From Galaxea fascicularis (taxonomy: Eukaryota; Cnidaria; Anthozoa; Scleractinia; Euphylliidae): 64,000 bases of DNA. The notes under the pieces are model-generated. The model saw only the letters and a program-made list of their open reading frames with translations, ran no database searches and was not told the origin of the DNA. This document shows, in pieces, positions 29,754 through 41,600 of the stretch (position 1 is the first letter of the stretch; the number at the start of each line of letters is the position of its first letter). Where the stretch lies: NCBI GenBank assembly GCA_948470475.1, contig OX419339.1, positions 12,098,363-12,162,362 of the forward strand, written 5' to 3'. Made by a program: the position numbers and the translations under genes.

Positions 29754-32330
29754 CTGTGGTGAAATAGCACAAGAAAATGAGGTAAAAAGGCAATTAATTT
29801 CCCATCGGATCATATTTTGAGAGGAAAGGCATTTTTGTTGAAGGCCTCCATGATTTTTTGCTGCTCAATACTGTTCTTTAGTTCCTAAAGTGATTTCCAG
29901 GAGGAAAACAGGGCTTAATCTGTCCTGTCTTCTGATAACAACTACTTGGCCTCTCTTCTAAACCTCTGTTCATGAGAACTCTATCTCTATGCCGACCAGC
30001 TACAAGAGACTGTACAGCAAAAATCCAATTGGTTCTTATATAATTAGTGCTTTTTGAAACAAAAGACTATTTAGGTTCTTTTAACACTTTCTTATTTTCT
30101 TAAGAAAAAAAATTTCATTAATTGAAGAAATAGGAGGGTATAGGATTCCAAATAAGCGGGTACCACTAAGATTTCTTTGCCTGGCCCTTTTCAGTACCTT
30201 ACAACAACAACTTAATATTGTTATTTTCTTGCTTTTTCACCCGAGGTACTGTCCTTTATGGGTTAAAGTTAAACTGCAAAGAGGATCAGGGATAACTGAT
30301 ATAAAGAAAAATTAATCAAAGCACACCAGTTGCACCATGTGTAAAAAAGTCATTTTACTCACCAGTGGCTTGAGCTGCTGACTCAAAACACATATGTACT
30401 TTCCTGCGAAGTTCATTTAATTCCTTGTCTGTTGGAGCTCTTACATAATATTCCATTGATGCTTTATCAGGAATAATATTTGGCTTATTCCCCCCTTCTG
30501 TTATAACACCATGAAGACGCCATGTTGGCCTCAACTGTTGTCGCAGAACACTCAGAGCAGTGTATGCCATAACAGCAGCATCTAAAGCATTGATTCCTTC
30601 CCAGGGGAATGCAGCAGCATGAGAAGACAATCCATGGAATGTAACCTTAACACCTTGCATAGCCAGACAAGTTGGATAAACACAGCTGAATGATTTTGGA
30701 TGTGCCATCAAACAAAAATCTACTTCATCAAAACAACCATTCTCAATCATAAGGACCTTTCCGCCCCCACCTTCCTCAGCTGGGGTGCCAAGCACAACCA
30801 CTTTACCCAAATCTTGGTTTGATGCTTCAAGTGCTGCCTTTAAACCTTGAAATATAATTAATTTTAAAGCAAAGCTGAGTGAGGTCATTACTGTGTGGCA
30901 TGAAATTTCCACAGGATCAAATTTTTGCGAATTTGGCAGATTTTCTATTGATCCACAAATTAAATTAAATTAAATTGATTGGAACAAATATAACAACAAC
31001 CTGCATTCATTACACCACTGATACATCACATAAGGAAAAATATTATACCCAGTAAGATAATTAACAATTAATTGACTATGGTGTTAAAAAAAAATAAAAA
31101 TAAATAAATTAAGTGTTTAGTAAATAGATACATACATACAGATGCAGATACAAATGAAGACGAGTAGCTCTGGAAATGCAGGGCTGTCACTAATTTTTGA
31201 AGTAGATGGGGATATACAAAAAATAGCCGGGGATTCAGAGTTCAACATGCTGGTTTTAGATCAAAGTAGCCGGGGATATACCACAAAGTACGAGGGGAAA
31301 ATCCCTGGCCCCTGGCCCTTAATGACAGCCCTGGGAATGAGTGTATGCGAGTCAAACGCACTTAACTGATCTACAATTAATTTTAGTATTTAGTGTAGGT
31401 GCAGAGTATTAATCCTAGGAAATGGGAGAGGTAGGACAAAAATCAGCTAAAATGAGGCTGAGAAACAAAACAAGGACAACGTTGTGTCTGATGAGGTTAT
31501 GATAGATTATGATACTACCTCACTTTTTCGTTTGTTTCCTTGAAGGTATCAAAAAATGCACAATTATTTTTCAACAAGTTGTGATCCTTTTTATTCACAT
31601 ATAAGGTTACCATAGTAACACTATAGCCTCTTTAATAGAAACACCCTTAAGGTTAGCTTTATGTGCCTTTTACTCAAAAATGAGTTTGGTGACCCTAGTT
31701 GCAATCAGCATATCAAGGTTTATCTTTCTGTAAAATTTTAAAAATTATTGGTTCAGAACCACTTTCTTTTGTAGCTCTAAACCTATAGTACAGATTTTTT
31801 TAAAACTTAATAAAAACACAAGGGGCTACTGAACTCGTTTTTGAGTTACAGCCACATAAAGACGGCACGCAGGGGGTAACGGCACCATCTCCCACATATT
31901 CTCTTTTTACCGGCGAATCGTAGCCGGCGAAACTTAGCCGGTCGCCGGCGCGCTTTGACAACCGTCATTTCAACTTACCCAAAGCTGCACCTACTCCAAC
32001 CTCAGCGATAAGATTATGTCCACAGGCATGCCCTATACCCGGCAGAGCATCATACTCGCAAATCAAGCCAACCACCCTCTTTTTACACAGACCAGTGGAG
32101 GCGCGAAAAGCAGTATCAAGCGTGTATTGCCTCGTCACTTCGAAGCCTTTTTCCTCAAACAATGTCGTAAGTACTTCGTGCGCGTATTTTTCTTGATAGC
32201 AGAGTTCTGGTGTTCTCCAAATCTTTTGGTTTAGCTGATGAAGTTCGGGTGAAAAGTTGTCTATTGCTCGAAGAGCCACTTGTTTTAGATTTCGCAGAAC
32301 AGCAGCCATCTTTTCTATTCTTTCTCCCAT
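29347..32330 (-). CDS. PM20D2: Peptidase M20 domain-containing protein 2 (dipeptidase)
   Basis: Three exons: 31979-32330, 30363-30845 and 29347-29753, joined in phase 1 twice, 1,242 bases, 413 residues plus stop; known homologs are of similar length. Family members hydrolyse beta-alanyl and similar dipeptides (for example beta-alanyl-lysine) in the cytosol, clearing side products of carnosine synthesis. Motifs: ICEYDALPGIGHACGHNLIA (metal-binding Cys/His loop), LGTPAEEGGGGK (acidic catalytic/metal residues), FCLMAHP, FHGLSSHAAAFPWEGINALD (start of the dimerisation lid), STDMGNVSHVKPSIHP and a C-terminal EAHDRAV. No signal peptide. The start at 32330 is first in frame; a second ATG lies eight codons on (MAAVLRNLKQ). 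No missing motif seen, so it should be active. Confidence 0.9.
30363..30845 (-). CDS. PM20D2: PM20D2 exon 2
   Basis: Acceptor ATTTCAAG, donor CACTG|GTGAG, phase 1 both ends. Carries GTPAEEGGGGKVLMIENG, FHGLSSHAAAF, GGNKPNIIPDKASMEYYVRA. Confidence 0.9.
31179..31333. mobile_element. hAT-like MITE in PM20D2 intron 1
   Basis: CAGGGCTGTCA at 31179-31189 and its exact complement at 31323-31333. The CAGGG start resembles hAT-type termini. The interior repeats AGCCGGGGAT twice. No ORF. Confidence 0.6.
31979..32330 (-). CDS. PM20D2: PM20D2 exon 1
   Basis: ATG at 32330; encodes LHQLNQKIWRTPELCYQEKY, then the CEYDALPGIGHACGHN metal loop, ending AALG at donor TTTGG|GTAAG, phase 1. Confidence 0.9.
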
Positions 32331-32561
32331 GAATACCCTCGCACCGAGAACACGATCGCATACATGATTTTAGAAGCTAATATCTTCGACAAAAATAACA
32401 TTGTTAAAAAACAACTATTAATTACTTTTAACTGATGGTCTGAGCCATCGTTCCAACAGATCTCCTTTCTCTCAGAAGCATTAGTTGAGGAGGGTGGCAT
32501 GCTTTCTGCGGAGGCTGATACGTGAACGGCAATGACGTTGGCAGTCTGGGCAGACATACAA

Positions 32562-32949
32562 GGCATGTACTAAAACCCGAAACAACGAAACGAAACGACC
32601 GAAACGAAACTACCGAAACAAGCGAAACGAACGAAATGAAGCCACGAGCCAGCAAAATTTACATTTAGGACTTAAAGAAAGAAAATGTTTTCGTGTTTTT
32701 TTTTATGTATTTTTAGGGCGGAGCACCGACCAAAACAGATGAGAAAAGAAAAGAAAGGAAAATAATTGAAAAGTTAGGGAAAGAAGTATTCACTGATAAC
32801 GTCTCAGTCAGTATCGCTACTTGTCTCCCTGAGACTACGTTTAAACTGTATAGTAGGAGAGGAGATTGTGAATTACAAGGACAGACTATAGGAGACCAAA
32901 AATCCATTTAATCACATTGTTTCGGTGGTTTCGGGTTTTAGTACATGCC
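32562..32949. mobile_element. TIR element with CGAAA-type internal repeats
   Basis: A perfect 22-bp inverted repeat (beginning GGCATGTACTAAAACCCGAA, 32562-32583; complement at 32928-32949). Directly inside the left end are many CGAAAC units (to about 32637). No convincing ORF. It lies about 230 bp upstream of the PM20D2 start. Confidence 0.7.
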
Positions 32950-33041
32950 GACATACAATGCAGTCAGTGTTTACCCGTGTTTGACACTGGTTTGTTTTGT
33001 GCGGCATGTCGGGCTATGCGGGTTTCCTGAAGCTGCTCGAT

Positions 33042-33412
33042 GCACAGGCAGCCCAAGCTCACTACGAGTTGCATACATGAAGGTTTGTATGGGAATCCAG
33101 GTTATAGATTCAAGAAAATAAATACTCGCAGAAATTCTCAATAAAAAACGCCTTACCTTATTTACATGGTGTGTTCTTGTTCTCTTAAAGAGAGAGCTCT
33201 CTCTTTAAGAGTGGAAACTCAGAAATGAAAGAAATCGCTAAAATGGCATCGGATCGGGAAAATAACCACACAGCAAGCAAGAACACACCATATAAATAAG
33301 GTAAGGCGTTTTATTGAGAATTTCTGCGAGTATTTATTTTCTTGAATCTATAACCTGGATTCCCATACAAACTTTATGTATGCAACTCGTAGTGAGCTTG
33401 GGCTGCCTGTGC
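33042..33412. mobile_element. Foldback element with about 135-bp arms
   Basis: Left arm 33042-33179 (GCACAGGCAGCCCAAGCTCA...) and right arm 33278-33412 are almost perfect reverse complements around a 98-base loop, which itself has AGAGAGAGCTCTCTCTTT. No ORF. It abuts the retrotransposon fragment at 33443. Confidence 0.8.
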
Positions 33413-33442
33413 TCGATGCGACGACGTTCAAATCTCTCTGAT

Positions 33443-33859
33443 CTACGCCAACACGGCAGGCGGTGCGCCACTCTGGACGGTTAAAAGCTTGTCTCTCCCA
33501 AGTTTCAATCGGGGTATATCACATGCCTTCAGGTAGTATTTCAAAACATCCTTGTACCTCTTGTGTTGACCTCCTCGTGAACGCTGACCACCAACCAGCT
33601 CCCCGTAGAAGAGTGCCTTTGGTATTCTGCTTTCCTCCATGCGAGTAAGATGTCCAGCCCATCGGAGTTGGCCCTTGATGAGCAAAACTTCAATGCCTTC
33701 TATCTCGCAACGTTCAAGTACAGTAGTGTTTGGTATTCTGTCCTTCCAAGAGATGCCACAGAATTTTCGGAGGCATCTGAGATGGAACTGGTCAAGTTTT
33801 TTCACATGACGGCGGTACCAGGTCCAAGATTCACTCCCGTACAAGAGCGTGGTTAGCAC
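33443..33859 (-). pseudogene. Non-LTR retrotransposon reverse transcriptase, C-terminal fragment
   Basis: One frame reads LLYGSESWTWYRRHVKKLDQ, then FHLRCLRKFCGISWKDRIPN, LERCEIEGIEVLL and LRWAGHLTRMEESRIPK with GQRSRGGQHKRYKD. This is the well-known C-terminal end of LINE polymerases after the catalytic palm. The palm (YADD) and endonuclease are absent upstream. Probably a 5'-truncated insertion; the frame is open over about 139 codons. Clade (RTE, CR1 or other) not assigned. Confidence 0.8.
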
Positions 33860-35220
33860 AACTGTTCTATGTACACCAACTAACTATTAACCAATTAACT
33901 ATTATATCTATAAAAATGACTCTATTAGCTTATTGCATTGCCAGTAAAAAGTGGCTGTTTTCAAAAGACGTTTGAAATCAGCTAAACTAGGCTCAGTTCT
34001 AATGTTCTCACGTACGGAGTTCCAAGTTTTGCGTGCAAAGTACTTAAAGTACTTGAAGTGGGAGCAGGTTTACACAATGAAAATATATCAGTTCCTCTAA
34101 GGGAGTAAGTCGTAGAACGCAAAGTAAATAAATCCTGGGATAAAACGTTTTTCAGGCGAATGATCCAAGTATTCAAACTAAATTGTTCCCCGGGCCTGTG
34201 CCCTCCAATTATTGGCTTGACTATTGCCCTCTTATGTACCGAAATAATAACAGAAAAGAACCCAGACTGGAAGTGATGTCGTTCAATTTTATCCTTGGTT
34301 TTAATTTTATTCTCCTTCATTTCAAACTCGTTATCATACATTACCATACCCAAAACAAACGAAAATAAGATTTAACTCAAGGAAAAAATTGAACCACTGC
34401 ATAACCACCCAAAACAATAACCTATGAGTTGGAAAATGAGACCACAGCTCTGTGCAAAACCAGTTTCCCTGGGTGCCGAAAGAACCCTTTTGCACAGGTC
34501 ACCCAAAGTTAGCCATGGTAATGTCAAAGATAAGAAAAGCTTATTTTCATTTTTTTTTTTTAATTGGGAATACAACACCAGTAAACGGTGGATATCCACC
34601 ACTTCAGGTTACATTTTTTTAATTTGGGGACGTGACACGGGATAGTTGAAGGGAGTGACGCTACGGTCATAGTCGGCCGATGGAGAGAAGTCAGGCAAGG
34701 TTCTGCTAACGTTAATGGCTATATTTCATCATTCACAACAGTTTTGGCAGATGTTGGGCGAACCACTTCAGTTCGTGTGCCAGAGTGAAAAATTGACTGA
34801 CGAAAAAGCAATAACGTCTTTCCTTGCGCTAATTTTCCCACACTCACCAACCCCAGAACGCCTATAAAGGGCTCGGATATAAGAAGAAGGTGGGGGGGGG
34901 GGGGGGCTCATCAGGATATGATGGCAATTAATTTACGATACCTTTTATCAAGGGTGAAAGCAATTCAAGTCAATACTTTATTAACGTTGGCAAGAACGGC
35001 TTCTTTGGTAGTTGCATATAAACATAAAAGCAACTTTAAAATTTTTGTTACACTTACTCTTTCAGATACTAGAATTACTATTATTAATTTTAAACAACAC
35101 CTCCACACAAGAAAAAAAATCCCTTTCTTTTTATTCTACCATTTACCCTTTTTTTAATCTTGTAACAGAGGTCATTTTGAATTACCGGAAGTTTGCAAAA
35201 CTTGTACCGTACGTCGCACA
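33860..35220. other. Intergenic, no gene recognised
   Basis: Contains a G15 run (34892-34906) and AT-rich sequence. Open frames are short, lack family motifs and have no convincing splice partners. Confidence 0.4.
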
Positions 35221-35225
35221 GCTAG

Positions 35226-35589
35226 TAGGGAATTTAAGAAACGAGGACGGCAACGGCAACGTCATTTAAAAATATAACTTCTCGTTTTAATAACTCTTTT
35301 GCAATCATTCCAATTTGTTTAACTTGGAAAATACTGGCGAATTCTCCAAGAGCTAAATTAGTATGAACGACGTCAAAGTAATGAAAAAGAAGGAAGATTT
35401 TACCGTCACACGCTCAAGTTCTCGAGAAAACCTAAAATTGGTCATTTCACGTTGTTGTTTTGCAGAGGACGGTAAAGAAATGTACCAAAATGAAAAAACG
35501 CACGTGCAGAGCTATTGTTTTTGTTCATTAAGCCTATTGTTTTGTGGCGTTCTCGTTGTCGTCGCCGTCCTCGTTTCTTAAATTCCCTA
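35226..35589. mobile_element. MITE-like element, family A copy 2
   Basis: Inverted ends TAGGGAATTTAAGAAACGAG... and its complement finishing CTTAAATTCCCTA, with GACGGCAACGGCAACG and GTTGTCGTCGCCGTC inside. The interior matches 2893-3240. No ORF. Confidence 0.75.
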
Positions 35590-35678
35590 GTCTCCAATAG
35601 CTACGCGGCCGTTCCTTGTCTCGTCACGCAACGCTGGAGTGTTGGGTGACGAGACAAAGAACGGCTGTGTAGGAGACT
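35589..35678. mobile_element. Compact 90-bp hairpin element
   Basis: AGTCTCC...GCCGTTCCTTGTCTCGTCAC faces GTGACGAGACAAAGAACGGC...GGAGACT, folding almost end to end. It touches the previous element at 35589. Confidence 0.65.
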
Positions 35679-35719
35679 ACTCTACCCAGAAAAGCAATGT
35701 GTAGGCTTTATTGACTAAA

Positions 35720-35893
35720 GAGGGTCCCCTATACTTTTTTCGTGAAACGTGATTTAGGTTTTTTATTTATTCGTGATTGCCCATATTTGATTTTTGCGTG
35801 AATGTGAACGAATTTTGGGAATTATCCGTGACGCGTGAACAGTCTCAATATTTTTACGTGAATGCATTTTGCAAAGTGGTATAGGGGACCCTC
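35720..35893. mobile_element. 174-bp TIR element
   Basis: GAGGGTCCCCTATA at 35720-35733 and its exact complement at 35880-35893. The interior repeats TTTTTGCGTGAATGTGAACG-like units. No ORF. Confidence 0.65.
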
Positions 35894-36172
35894 GCTTAAG
35901 TTTTTGACAAAACATTGATTGTTAACGACTTCACTCCGAAACTTAAAATGGATGTCAGTATGGTTTGCCATTTCCTTGCTGGAGGTAGGATAGCCTTGTG
36001 AGGAGTTGCGAATTGTAAAATCCAAGACTGAGACCAAACATGCGAGACTTCGAGACCGAAATAAATGCACTATAAACGACACTTCGAGACTGTCGAGATT
36101 TGGAGATCGGATGAAAAGTTAACAAGATCCAAGATTAAAGAGGTACCATTCGCCACCCTACCACCCCACCCT

Positions 36173-36237
36173 CTGATGGTTTAGGGCGCTGGATTTCAAC
36201 GCGGTCAGTCCGGGTTCAAATCCCGCTTCCCCACTAG
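36173..36237 (+). repeat. tRNA-like fragment
   Basis: GGTTTAGGGCGCTGGATTTC is followed by CAGTCCGGGTTCAAATCCCG, a good T arm. The anticodon arm does not fold cleanly and no 5' acceptor strand matches, so it is a tRNA-derived repeat or pseudogene, not a gene. Confidence 0.4.
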
Positions 36238-37402
36238 CTTTCGTGATTCTTATAACGTTTTGTATATCAGATTTTTTGTTTCAACGCGTTTCAAGGTTTA
36301 AGTGGATTGAACACACTGAACGAACACCAGGAGCCCTCGACGAGTACAGATCACTTGATTCTTGTCATGGTTGTTACTGTGGAAATCCGAAAACCGTGAA
36401 CACCAGAAAAATGTCTGGAATGTTACTGTGTTTCAAGTAAACAGCCAATCACGCGGGAGAAAACTAAACCGCAAATGGCAATTTGTGGTTTCATGTCGCT
36501 TCTGGTTGGTTGCTTCACAATGTAAAATGTCAAAATCAAATCAAAGTGTTCACGATTTTTTAATTCGCACTGTAATATTCCACAAGATTCCACCATATTC
36601 CACTTATATTGTATTGTTAACAGCAGAAAAGGTGAAGATGGTGTCTGCTTGGTAAACCGACACAAAATGAAGTTGAGCACAGGAAACAAGTTGTGTACAC
36701 ATAAGAATACCAAATTTGGACGGTGTTACGATGTGCTAAATCGCAACATAAGATAACCAACTAATCTGGTATGGATCACTGATTGTTTTTCTCAGTGACC
36801 TGTTCTCGCAAATAACAAAAACGAAAGACATATTTTCAAGTCTTAACTTCTTTAATCCAATCAAAGTATATCAAAATTGAATCTGCTAGTTACGTTGTTT
36901 ATGTTAACCAGGCTCGCATGTTTTAAAAGTTATTGGGATGGTCATAACATAACAGTGTACAAACCAGGTCCAGCTTACTGGTATAATCAGATCATAATGA
37001 CTTAAGCAGACAAAAGACAAAACTGTTCACTTAATTTGAATTATTTATCCTCTGATAGACACAAATTTAAATCCGGTTAAGGTATAGTTAATGGCAAATG
37101 AACACAGTTTGATTTGAAATTGGTGCAGAACACAGACTCTGGCTGCCAGCTATACCCATAGCAATGAAAGTCCTAAAACCAGAATTATTTCTGTGTGAAG
37201 TTTTTGACAAGCATTCCCAAATCCACTGACCTCAGGTTGTCCCCAGAAGTATCCGTCTTGGGGAAGACGGTGCAACTGTGCATTTATGTACATGTAAACA
37301 TAAGACGTCCAGATGATTGCATAATAATTTCTTTTCTCATTTTGATGCAAAATAATCTAAGCAATGCACAGCAATTGTTTCCACATACAGAACAGAATGG
37401 GC

Positions 37403-37615
37403 TTAACCCTTTAAGTCCTGACATAAACACGAATATTCTCTCAACTGGTTTTCTTATATTTTCTTATAACACCAGTTCAGATAATTTAGTTAAACGTTGA
37501 CACATTTCATGTTTGATGATTATTTCTTTTATTCTCATAACCTGTGTGTTAGCTGAAATGGAGACATTGCAAGGAGAAAGTAAACTTTGGTCACTGTTAG
37601 GGCTTAAAGGGTTAA
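37403..37615. mobile_element. CCCTTTAA-type element, copy 1
   Basis: TTAACCCTTTAAG at the left end and CTTAAAGGGTTAA at the right, 213 bp. Shares length, ends and internal TTCTCAT...CCTGT with 42031-42244. Downstream of DNAJA2. Confidence 0.6.
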
Positions 37616-38500
37616 AAATTTGTCAACATTCAATTTAGTCACATAATTATTTTAAAACATTGCAATCACTTTATGTACATGAAAGCACTTTTCTACTGAA
37701 AGGAAGAATGGAATGAAAAACAAACTCAAAAGCACTGAACTATACTGGATCAACAGAATAATACTTCTCAGACATCTCCATTTTAAAAGGATACAGGGAT
37801 ATGTTACATAATTTAATAAAATGTTCCAATAGGTTGTCCAGCAAATTGTGGTAAATTCCGCCTAATTTAGAAAAGCGATACAGATGGAAATACAAGTGGG
37901 AAAATACAAACACCCAGCACCTGCGAGTAAGTTTAAACATACAGTACATTGTACAGCTGTGACAGCTCACTCTTGCATAATTTCTGACATGCAAAACCTA
38001 CAAGGACAAACCCAAATGCAAGCACAAGCAAGTGATGTTCTTGGAAACACTTGCAAAGTCCCAGTATGGATGGTGACATTTGTCACTGCATTTCCATTCC
38101 CAAATGTGGATATTTCGGTTCGTGTTGTTGTGCCAATGTATTTGCATGTGTGTGGCACATATGTAAACAAGCCTTCAATGTTGGTCCCATCCACGATAAC
38201 TACTTGACACACAGGTATACACGAAGACCTGGTGTCAAACTGATGCCTTTCCATACCGGTATGCAAATAGCCCCTTCTGAGCAAGACCATTTGACATGAC
38301 ATATTAATGTACATTAATGTTTGTATGTAAAACAAAACTGAGAATGATGTACCAGAGTCCATCTGCAGTGTGTCCAGACAACTTTACTTCCTAACCAGCC
38401 AGAAATATTCCAACCACAAGTCCTCATAAAAGTGTCTTGGACAAGGACTAAGGCACAAGTCAAAATTGTCAAAGGCCGCACAGCTCCTTACAGGCTTTGC

Positions 38501-38677
38501 CTACTGATGCGCACACTGAACACGTGGCCCATGGCCATTTTCATCATCACTGCCATCCTCGTATGCTTCCCTTCTTTGCTGATGATATCTTGGGTCAAGT
38601 TCCATTAAGTCTACTTCTTCAGCATCTTCTGCAGGCTGAGGTTGTTTTGGCCGATTTGGAAGTAATGACTCAAGTAA
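38501..38677 (-). CDS. DNAJA2: DNAJA2 exon 12 with stop
   Basis: [20 protein letters not shown], an acidic tail and RVQCAHQ, then TAG at 38501-38503. Acceptor GTTTTTGTTTTAG. Confidence 0.9.
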   Translation of the reverse strand, partial: LLESLLPNRPKQPQPAEDAEEVDLMELDPRYHQQRREAYEDGSDDENGHGPRVQCAHQ

Positions 38678-41600
38678 CTAAAACAAAAACAAATTCTTTA
38701 GAAAATCCTGTTGAACTCATCAAACAAAGATACACTTGACAGCAGGAACCTTGAAGGTTGGTGAAGCCAGTTAGGATTAGAAGGGGGACGGAGGTACCCA
38801 TTGCAACCCAGCAAGGAGCAACCACTAATAAGCAATTTTATCTACCAACAATTTTATTTACCAAACAAGGGGGGAGAGGGAGAGCTTGAAAATCAGAAAA
38901 GCACCTTAGTCACAGGCTAGCAAGCATGCCAATGCAAGCCACAAGAAGCCCCTGAAGAGGGCTCAAGGCTGCCCCTGAGATGCAGGATAGGGCAACCACT
39001 GGGCAGCATTGTTTCAGGCTTAACCTCACCAAAATTACATTAAGCCAGACTTGGACTTACTACAACTAGTGCAACACCTAGTCATACAAATCCAAGCACT
39101 ACAAAATTTGAAACACCTATAGTTCCCAAAACAATATAATGTATGACACAACTTAAAACAGAAAACAAAAGAGGAATTATTTTATGCAGTTATAATAACC
39201 ATGCCATTGACCTTAACCTCTTAATCCCCATTATTATATCTCTCAGTTAATACACAAGCTGTGATTGGTAAATTTTGTGGGCCATATGCTACTGTACAGC
39301 CTGCTAAACTTGAAAGTTTCCTTTCCTGTGCCCCCGATTAACCTCAGAGATACAATAAATATCTTACAACCTCATTTTCTCGGTCTGTACTGTAAGTTAT
39401 GGATCCTTGTTTTCTCTCATTGATTTATGGCCCACATGCTTTGTGCTTGGGCCATAAGTGAAACTTGGTCTGTAACTTATAGTTCTGACCTCGAACTCAG
39501 TCAGTAAGAGGTATATATCAACATGTGTATTCTTACAGTGCTCAGAAACATTACATGACAACAGACACTCACCGATATTTTGTCACAGGGGATGAAATTG
39601 TTTGGTGGAAATTCAATTTCAAACTTGATGTAGAGGTTTCCTTTGTCAAAAGGTCTTCTATAAAATGGCATTCCTTCACCCACCACTCCTCTGATACAAC
39701 CTGCCATGAAAAAAGGTAAAACAGTACTTAACATTTTGTTAAAGTAATTAAAAACGCGCCGAGTGCACTGTTGAGTGCACACAGGAATTTTTAGGAACAC
39801 CAGAAGTGCCTAGAGAAGCACGAGCCGAAGGCGAGTGCTTCTTGCACTTACCTATTTGCTTGCACATGAGCTTGTGACGTAGGCAGCGTGCATTATAACT
39901 CAGCAGTGCATGCGCATGACATAGAGTGCATGCTTTGTTGGAGATATAATGAACTTGATTGGACCAATCACAGCGTGCATAACTCTTCCAACGTTTTATA
40001 ACAACAAATAAAAATGCCCCTCAAGAGAGACCCACTGGATATCACCTACTGTACATGTAGAAATCAGAAGAAACACTTAATATTACTTTTCTTTTGTTCC
40101 CTGCCCTATTCAGGGAAGAAAATAATATTGGGATTCCAGTCTCACAGCACTTCCACAATTTGTTATGCTTAGACTCTATACTTTTATGGTTTATGTTATC
40201 CTATTAATTTTGCTTCTGTTTCAAGATCCAAAGTGATTTTCAGTTTCTCAGAGGTCACCATTCACCTTTTGTTCCCTTGCATATATTATGGCAAAAGCAG
40301 CTGAAAATTGGTATTTTTGCTAACTCAATCACACCCATACAGCTCTCACTATAAGTTTAACAAAAAACGGTCATGTGACAAAGTGTTGAAAAGGCCTATT
40401 ACCAACTGTTTTGACATAATTCTCTTTAAACTGCAGAGTCCCCAACGTCTTAGTCTAATAGAAATCATAATGCACAGACCAAACCAAGTTTCCTGTTACC
40501 CTTATCAACTGAAATAATCCACACAAAAGGAGCACACACCTGGCTCTATGACCTGTCCAGCTGGGTATTTTACAACTAAATTCCTCTTATCAAGGTGCTT
40601 GATCACCATATGAAAGCCACACAGTGCTTCCGTGAGGTGAAGTTTCTTAGTCATAAATAGATCATCTCCCTGCCGGGTGAAAAGGTCATGGTCTTTTTGT
40701 TGAAGAACCAAAATAACATCACCAGGTTCGACACCAGGCTGCAAAGCAAGGAAATAAATGTTTCCATCACTGAATCGTGTCCAACCAACTTCACAACACA
40801 TAGCAATCAGGCCTTGGAACTTAAAAATGGCTACTTGCAAGACCTTGAAAGGAGAGTGTTCACTTCAGAAGAAGCAGATTTCAAATCTTATGGTATTTAC
40901 TAAATAAATTACTGAAGCATTATGTTTAAGGTTGTCTATAATCCTATTAATACACAAAGTGTTTCCACATGCAGGCCTCTGCTCTAGCAGCACCTAGTCG
41001 CCTATCGTGACTTTTGCATTTGAGCAACCACGAAATATTAGTTTTTGCAGCAAACGTATAATTTATGCAGGGCACCCTGGATTTCAAGGGTTTAGAGATT
41101 TTGGGTGCCTAACTACTTTTCTTAGAGCACAGCCTTGACATGCAACTTTGAACTCAAATCAAATAGCAATTCATCTTATTACAGACACTGCTTTTAGCTA
41201 CAGAATGACATCTAGGCAGGGTTTGAACCAGGTCAGGCCATTGTGCTAATCCAACGCCCCAAATTAAATTTTCCCTTAGAAAAATGACAAAGGGACAATT
41301 AATTTTGCCCCCTTCAAAATTTGGGAAAAAAACACGAAAGGAAGCACACAAGAAGAGGTATAATCCAGTACAGAAACCAAAAGCTGAAATACAAACATGG
41401 AAGAAATTTTATCACACATTTAAATGGCATGTTTTGGTCACTCTACTGAAAACATCTCATGCTCAGCCAAGTGTGATGCACTCATCTTGGAATTCTCAAA
41501 AATAAATTAATGTCTTATCAAAAACAAGTTCACACAATAGATAGACTGAATCAGCAGTCCAAAAGGGGAGAATCAGTGAAGGTGAAAACAAACCGACTAT

